Below are positions 59,877 through 64,000 of a stretch of 64,000 nucleotides of DNA, piece by piece (positions within the stretch are counted from its first letter, which is position 1; each line of letters begins with the position of its first letter). The stretch lies in the NCBI GenBank assembly GCA_963781955.1, contig CAWAHU010000001.1:1054001-1118000 (forward strand). The letters are read 5' to 3'. Source of the DNA: Bog-473 sp963781955 (GTDB lineage Bacteria > Actinomycetota > Acidimicrobiia > Acidimicrobiales > RAAP-2). A model generated the notes under the pieces. The model was not told the origin of the DNA, searched no databases, and was given only the letters and a program-made list of their open reading frames with translations. The position numbers and the translations under genes were made by a program.

Positions 59877-61790
59877 CTAGGCGCCAGGCGCGCCCGCGGG
59901 CTCCTCCTGGTCGGCGAACTGGGTCCGGTACAGTTCGGCATAGAGGCCGTTCTCGGCCAGGAGCTCGGCGTGCGTGCCGCGTTCGACGATGCGACCGTCG
60001 TCGATGACGAACAGCTGATCGGCCTCGCGCACCGTCGAGAGCCGGTGGGCGATCACCAACGAGGTGCGCCCGCTGAGGGTCTCGCGCAGCGCCCGCTGGA
60101 CCGCCGCCTCCGACTCCGAGTCCAGGTGCGCCGTCGCCTCGTCGAGCACGACCACGTCGGGTGCCTTGAGGAGGAGGCGCGCCAGCGCCACCCGCTGCTT
60201 CTCTCCGCCCGAGAGCCGGTACCCGCGCTCGCCGATGACGGTGTCGAGCCCGTCGGGCAGATCGGCGATGATGTGGCCGATCTGGGCCTGGCGCAACGCC
60301 TCGAGCACCTCGGACTCCGTGGCCTCGGGCCGGGCGTAGAGCAGGTTGGCCCGCAGCGTGTCGTGGAACAGGTGCGGGTCCTGGCTCACCACCCCGACCA
60401 CGTCGCGCAGTGACGCCATGGAGGCCTCCCGCACGTCGATCCCGCTCAGTCGCACCGCGCCGCCGGTCACGTCGTAGAGGCGCGGCACCAGGTTCGAGAT
60501 CGTCGTCTTGCCCGCACCCGACGGGCCGACCAGTGCGACCATCGTCCCGGGCTCGACCCGGAACGACACCCCGTGGAGCACCTCGCTGCGCAGGCCCGAC
60601 TCGAGCACCGCCACCGACTCGAGCGAGGCGAGGGAGACCTCGTCGGCGCTCGGATAGGTGAAAGAGACGTCCTCGAACTCGATGGACGTGCCGCCCCGGG
60701 GCACGTCGACGGCGTCGGGTGCCTCGTCGATCTGCGGCACGATGTCGAGCACCTCGAAGAGGCGCTCGAAGGACACGAGCGCCGTCATGACGTCGAGGTT
60801 CAGGTTGGAGAGCTGGGTGAGCGGCTGGTAGAGGCGGGTCAGGTAGCTGGCCAGGGCCACGACGGTCCCGACCTGCAGCGCGCCGTCGATGGCGGCCACC
60901 CCTCCCACGCCGTAGACGATGGCCGTGGCCAGAGAGGCCGTCAGGCCCAGGGCGATGAAGAAGACGCGCTGGTAGGTGGCCTGGGTGATGCCGATGTCGC
61001 GCACCCGCCCGGCCTTGTGCTCGAAGGCCACCGCCTCCTCCTCGGGGCGACCCATGAGCTTGACGAGCATGGCCCCGCCCACCTGGAAGCGCTCCTGCAT
61101 GACCATGTTCATCTCGGCGTTGAGGTCGTAGCCCTCTTTGGTGAGCGAGCCGATGCGGCGTCCGACGAGCCGGCCGGGGACGAGGAACAGTGGCACCAAG
61201 AGCAGCGCGGCGAGCGTGATCTGCCAGCTGAGGAAGAACATGGCGGCGATCACGATCACGACGGTGACCAGGTTGCCCACGACGTTGGAGAGCAGGTCCG
61301 TGAAGGCCTGCTGGGCTCCGATGACGTCGTTGTTGAGGCGGCTCACCAGCGCGCCCGTCTGCGTGCGGGTGAAGAAGGCCAGCGGCATGCGCTGGATGTG
61401 CCGGAACACCTTCGAGCGCATGTCGTAGATCAGGCTCTCGCCCAGGTAGGCCGAGATGCGCCGCTCGGTCAGGCCGAGCGCGGCGTCCGCCAGTGCCAAG
61501 ACGGCTACGAGGACCGCCAGCGCTATCACCAGCTGCTGGTCCTTCTTGAGGATCCCGTTGTCGATGAGGGACCGCAGGATGAGCGGGTTCACCGCGATGA
61601 TCACGGCGTCGAGGATCACCACCGGGACGAAGACGGCGAGGATCTTGCGGTAGGGGACGGCGAAGGTGAGCATGCGCCTCGCCGTGCCCTTCTTGACCCG
61701 GTGCTGGAGGACGGACCGGTCCCGCCGCATCGAGCGCAGCCCGGCCCAGGCACCTTGCCCGCCTCCCATGCCGTGCCCGCGCATCCCCAT
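59877..61790 (-). CDS. ABC exporter with fused membrane and ATPase domains (MsbA/LmrA-like)
   Basis: A 637-residue half-transporter. Six membrane helices lie in residues about 40-330, with the coupling region QTGALVSRLNNDVIGAQQAF. Walker A is VALVGPSGAGKTTISNLV, the signature YRLSGGEKQRVALARLLL and Walker B DVVVLDEATAHLDSESEAA. The Met/Gly/His-rich N-terminus (MRGHGMGGGQG) is unusual. ATG 61790 is chosen; TTG 61799 is possible. It works as a homodimer exporting lipids or drugs. It is downstream of inhA on the same strand, separated by a tandem repeat. Confidence 0.9.
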   Translation of the reverse strand: MGMRGHGMGGGQGAWAGLRSMRRDRSVLQHRVKKGTARRMLTFAVPYRKILAVFVPVVILDAVIIAVNPLILRSLIDNGILKKDQQLVIALAVLVAVLALADAALGLTERRISAYLGESLIYDMRSKVFRHIQRMPLAFFTRTQTGALVSRLNNDVIGAQQAFTDLLSNVVGNLVTVVIVIAAMFFLSWQITLAALLLVPLFLVPGRLVGRRIGSLTKEGYDLNAEMNMVMQERFQVGGAMLVKLMGRPEEEAVAFEHKAGRVRDIGITQATYQRVFFIALGLTASLATAIVYGVGGVAAIDGALQVGTVVALASYLTRLYQPLTQLSNLNLDVMTALVSFERLFEVLDIVPQIDEAPDAVDVPRGGTSIEFEDVSFTYPSADEVSLASLESVAVLESGLRSEVLHGVSFRVEPGTMVALVGPSGAGKTTISNLVPRLYDVTGGAVRLSGIDVREASMASLRDVVGVVSQDPHLFHDTLRANLLYARPEATESEVLEALRQAQIGHIIADLPDGLDTVIGERGYRLSGGEKQRVALARLLLKAPDVVVLDEATAHLDSESEAAVQRALRETLSGRTSLVIAHRLSTVREADQLFVIDDGRIVERGTHAELLAENGLYAELYRTQFADQEEPAGAPGA

Positions 61791-61823
61791 GGGCTGCAAC
61801 CTACTGTCGGCACCCGGCGCGCC

Positions 61824-61894
61824 GTGTCAGCGCCGGCCGTGGGCCCGGCCGTGTCAGCGCCGGCCGTGGGCCCGGCCGTGTCAGCGCCGGCCGG
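61824..61894. repeat. 27-bp tandem repeat, 2.6 copies, across the inhA stop codon
   Basis: Units 61824-61850 and 61851-61877 are identical (GTGTCAGCGCCGGCC then GTGGGCCCGGCC), and a third partial unit reaches about 61894. On the minus strand each unit gives CGG CGC TGA in the inhA frame, so three in-frame stops occur nine codons apart. Confidence 0.85.
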
Positions 61895-62684
61895 GTGAGG
61901 CGGAGCCACCCACGGCGTGGACGCCGCCGTCGACGTGGAGGATCTCGCCGGTCGTCATCGGGAAGAGGTCGCTGAACAGCGCCACGCACGCCTTGGCCAC
62001 CGCGCCGGGGTCGTGCACGTCCCAGCCGAGTGGTGCCTGGTCCGCCCAGGTGTCCTCGAACGCGCCGAAGCCGGGGATGGACTTGGCCGCCATGGTGCGG
62101 ATCGGCCCCGCCGCCACGAGGTTGACCCGGATGTGGCGCGGGCCGAGCTCCTTGGCCAGGTAGCGCGACAGCGACTCGAGCCCGGCCTTGGCCACCCCCA
62201 TCCAGTCGTAGACCGGCCAGGCCACGGTGGCGTCGAAGTCCAGGCCCACGACCGAGGCGCCGCCGTCCCGCCCACCCGCCTCGAGGAGAGGGAGGAACGC
62301 GTCGACGAGGGCCTTGAGGGAGTACGTCGAGATGTGCAGGGCGACCGACACGTCCTCCCAGCCGGCGGCGAACATGCCGCTGCCCAGGCAGTCCGCCGGG
62401 GCGAAGCCGATGGCGTGCAGCAGGCCGTCGAGCCGTCCCCAGCGCGCCGCGAGGGCTTCGCCCGCCGCCGCCAGCTGTTCGGGTGAGGTCACGTCGATCT
62501 CGAGCACGTCGGGCTCGACGGGCAGCTTGCGCGCCGTGCGCTTGGTCAGTGACAGGGCGCGCCCGGCGCCCGACAGGACGATCTCGGCGCCCTCCTCCTG
62601 GGCCAGACGCGCCACGGCGAACCCCAGCGAGGCATCGGTGAGCACGCCGGTGATCAGGAGCCGCTTCCCGTCGAGGAGTCCCAT
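61881..62684 (-). CDS. inhA: Enoyl-[acyl-carrier-protein] reductase (InhA/FabI)
   Basis: The 267-residue protein starts at ATG 62684 (MGLLDGKRLLITGVLTDASL). The glycine-poor coenzyme loop VLTDASLGFAVARLAQEEGA, LHAIGFAP, and the catalytic VYDWMGVAKAGLESLSRYLA (Tyr x6 Lys) are those of InhA. GPIRTMAAKSIPGFGAFEDT is the substrate-binding loop and GEILHVDGGVHAV closes the fold. It carries out the last reduction of fatty-acid elongation with NADH. The frame is open far upstream only because of the strand opposite to the F420 reductase. The 3' end is tandemly repeated. Confidence 0.95.
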   Translation of the reverse strand: MGLLDGKRLLITGVLTDASLGFAVARLAQEEGAEIVLSGAGRALSLTKRTARKLPVEPDVLEIDVTSPEQLAAAGEALAARWGRLDGLLHAIGFAPADCLGSGMFAAGWEDVSVALHISTYSLKALVDAFLPLLEAGGRDGGASVVGLDFDATVAWPVYDWMGVAKAGLESLSRYLAKELGPRHIRVNLVAAGPIRTMAAKSIPGFGAFEDTWADQAPLGWDVHDPGAVAKACVALFSDLFPMTTGEILHVDGGVHAVGGSASPGRR

Positions 62685-62715
62685 GGCTTCAGCGAGGTTA
62701 TGCGAAGGTAGGGGC

Positions 62716-63366
62716 ATGCACGTGGGGATTCTCGGAGGGACCGGCCCGGCCGGCCGCGGCGTGGCGGTCCGCCTCGCCGAGGGCGGTGTGGACGTCACCA
62801 TCGGATCGCGCGACGCCGAGCGCGCGGCGGGAGTGGTCACGGAGCTGGCCACGACCTGGCCCGGCCTGGCCGGGTCGATCGGGGGCGGCGACAACGCCGC
62901 CGCGGCAGCGGCGCACCTGGTCGTGGTCGCCACGCCGTGGGACAGCGCCATCCCGACGGTGCGGGCCTTGCGCGACCCGCTGGCCGGCAAAGTGGTGATC
63001 TCGATGGCCAACGCCCTGATCAAGGAAGGCCGCGAGATGCTCGCACTCGTGCCTCCCCGGGGATCGGTGGCCGGCGCCGTCCAGGCGGTACTGCCCGGCA
63101 GCCTCGTGGCCGCGGCCTTCCACCACCTCCCGGCCTCCGAGATGGAGAACCTCCGTTCGGGCCTGGAGGCCGACGTGTTGGTCTGTTCGGACCATCCCGA
63201 GGCCACGGCGGCGACTGTCGCGCTGATCGAGGACATGAAGGGGCTGCGGCCGCTCGACGCAGGCAGCATGAGCCAGGCCGCGGCGATCGAGGCCTTCACG
63301 GCCGTCTGCATCACCTTGAACATCCGGCACAAGGCGCACTCGACGCTGCGACTCGCCGGGATCTGA
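62716..63366 (+). CDS. npdG: NADPH-dependent F420 reductase
   Basis: The 216-residue protein starts at ATG 62716. VGILGGTGPAGRGVAVRLAE is the nucleotide loop with the TGPxG form typical of F420:NADP oxidoreductase. IGSRDAERAAG binds the NADP phosphate (Ser, Arg). VVISMANALIKE and AAAFHHLPASEM line the F420 site, and DAGSMSQAAAIEAFTAVCIT closes the protein. It exchanges hydride between NADPH and F420, supplying F420H2 for deazaflavin-dependent enzymes such as those suggested at 1-1139, 15606 and 24683. It is divergent from inhA. Confidence 0.92.
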   Translation: MHVGILGGTGPAGRGVAVRLAEGGVDVTIGSRDAERAAGVVTELATTWPGLAGSIGGGDNAAAAAAHLVVVATPWDSAIPTVRALRDPLAGKVVISMANALIKEGREMLALVPPRGSVAGAVQAVLPGSLVAAAFHHLPASEMENLRSGLEADVLVCSDHPEATAATVALIEDMKGLRPLDAGSMSQAAAIEAFTAVCITLNIRHKAHSTLRLAGI

Positions 63367-63427
63367 CGGACCGGACGGGTCTGCGCGGGACGCACGGGGA
63401 CACGGGGATAGGGGAGGGAGCAACAGG

Positions 63428-64000
63428 GTGCGGCTCTACGACACCGCGCGCGGCGAGATCGTGGCCCTGGAGCCGGGCCCGCTGGTCACCATGTACTCCT
63501 GCGGCATCACGCCCTACGACGCCGCCCACCTCGGCCACGCCGCGGTGTACCTGGCCTTCGACGTGCTGCAGCGACGCCTGCTCGACGCGGGTCACGGGGT
63601 GCGATGCGTCCGCAACGTCACCGACGTCGACGACGACATCCTGCGCAAGGCGAGGGAGCTCGGCGTCCACTACCTCGACCTGGCCGCCGAGGAGATGGCG
63701 CGCTTCGACGCCGAGATGCGGCTGTTGAACCTGCTGCCGGTCCACTCCGAGCCGCGCGCCACGTCGGCCATCTCCGAGATCCTCTCGCTGATCGGGGAGG
63801 CGCTCGACGCCGGTCACGCATACGTCTCGGGTGGCTCGGTCTACTTCAGCGTGGCCAGCTTCCCCGCCTTCGGCCGCATCAGCGGGTTCGGCCGCACCCG
63901 CATGCTCGAGCTGGCGGCCGAGCACGGCGGCCACCCAGAGGACCCCAACAAGCGCGACCCGCTCGACTTCGTGCTCTGGCAGCCCTCCCTGCCCGACGAG
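63428..64000 (+). CDS. CysS/MshC-family cysteine ligase (partial, cut by the window end)
   Basis: At least 191 residues from GTG 63428 with GGGAGGGAG upstream. TMYSCGITPYDAAHLGHAAV contains the zinc Cys and the HxGH ATP motif in the CGITPYD form typical of MshC, where CysS normally has CGPTVYD. VRCVRNVTDVDDDILRKARE and KRDPLDFVLWQPSLP also fit. MshC joins cysteine to GlcN-inositol in mycothiol synthesis. An atypical cysteinyl-tRNA synthetase is the alternative; the KMSKS region lies outside the window. It follows npdG by 61 bases. Confidence 0.85.
   Translation, partial: MRLYDTARGEIVALEPGPLVTMYSCGITPYDAAHLGHAAVYLAFDVLQRRLLDAGHGVRCVRNVTDVDDDILRKARELGVHYLDLAAEEMARFDAEMRLLNLLPVHSEPRATSAISEILSLIGEALDAGHAYVSGGSVYFSVASFPAFGRISGFGRTRMLELAAEHGGHPEDPNKRDPLDFVLWQPSLPDE

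Noticed and set aside
1..64000. CRISPR arrays, restriction-modification, toxin-antitoxin or other known defence loci
   Set aside because: No repeat-spacer pattern was seen; the tandem repeats found are contiguous units without spacers. No defence genes were recognised.

Overview
The window is high-G+C DNA from an actinobacterium, most probably the class Acidimicrobiia. The evidence is very high G+C at third codon positions, frequent GTG starts, an InhA-type enoyl-ACP reductase, a CysS/MshC-type ligase, an NADPH:F420 reductase with several F420-type enzymes, and a secreted protein ending in six SDGGIF/GFYGSMGG repeats, which I associate with Acidimicrobiia. No rRNA, tRNA or CRISPR array was recognised.

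Bases 1-25,100 look like an accessory region. They hold an in-frame fusion of a deazaflavin nitroreductase-type domain to an MDR oxidoreductase, a 5'-truncated IS110 transposase, a complete IS1182-type element (4458-6216), a nucleotidyltransferase, an NAD-dependent formate dehydrogenase, a lone winged-helix protein, relics of a tyrosine recombinase and of a small Cys-motif protein, an ECF sigma factor with a membrane partner, several small one-domain enzymes (VOC, cupin, PPOX, GNAT, isochorismatase-like, DUF1059) and a tightly coupled cluster of poorly known genes (21338-23676). Several genes here carry single-base frameshifts.

Bases 25,400-64,000 are denser and richer in G+C. In order they hold an MMPL exporter, a type II NADH dehydrogenase, a sulfotransferase, a crotonase, the secreted repeat protein divergent from a class B penicillin-binding protein, an ArsR-CDF metal-efflux operon with an operator over the start codon, a lipoprotein, a TrmA/RlmD-type RNA methyltransferase, a YCII/ECF42 pair, an SDR-BVMO-RidA run, a YdcF protein, a polytopic membrane protein, a PrmC-related methyltransferase, a MarR-regulated drug exporter, a DrrAB-like ABC transporter, an acyl-CoA synthetase, two more MFS exporters, a nitroreductase, a nitronate monooxygenase divergent from an enoyl-CoA hydratase across a KstR-like box, an MsbA-like ABC exporter, InhA, F420 reductase and a CysS/MshC-family ligase cut by the window end.

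Themes: acyl-CoA and lipid metabolism (crotonases, FadD, InhA, SDR, nitronate monooxygenase), F420 and flavin redox enzymes, and xenobiotic or metal export. Two sequence-level observations stand out. Several genes end in short tandem repeats that span or abut their stop codon. About ten conserved genes are broken by single-base indels, one of them by a compensating pair, so assembly quality should be checked before any of these is treated as a biological pseudogene.
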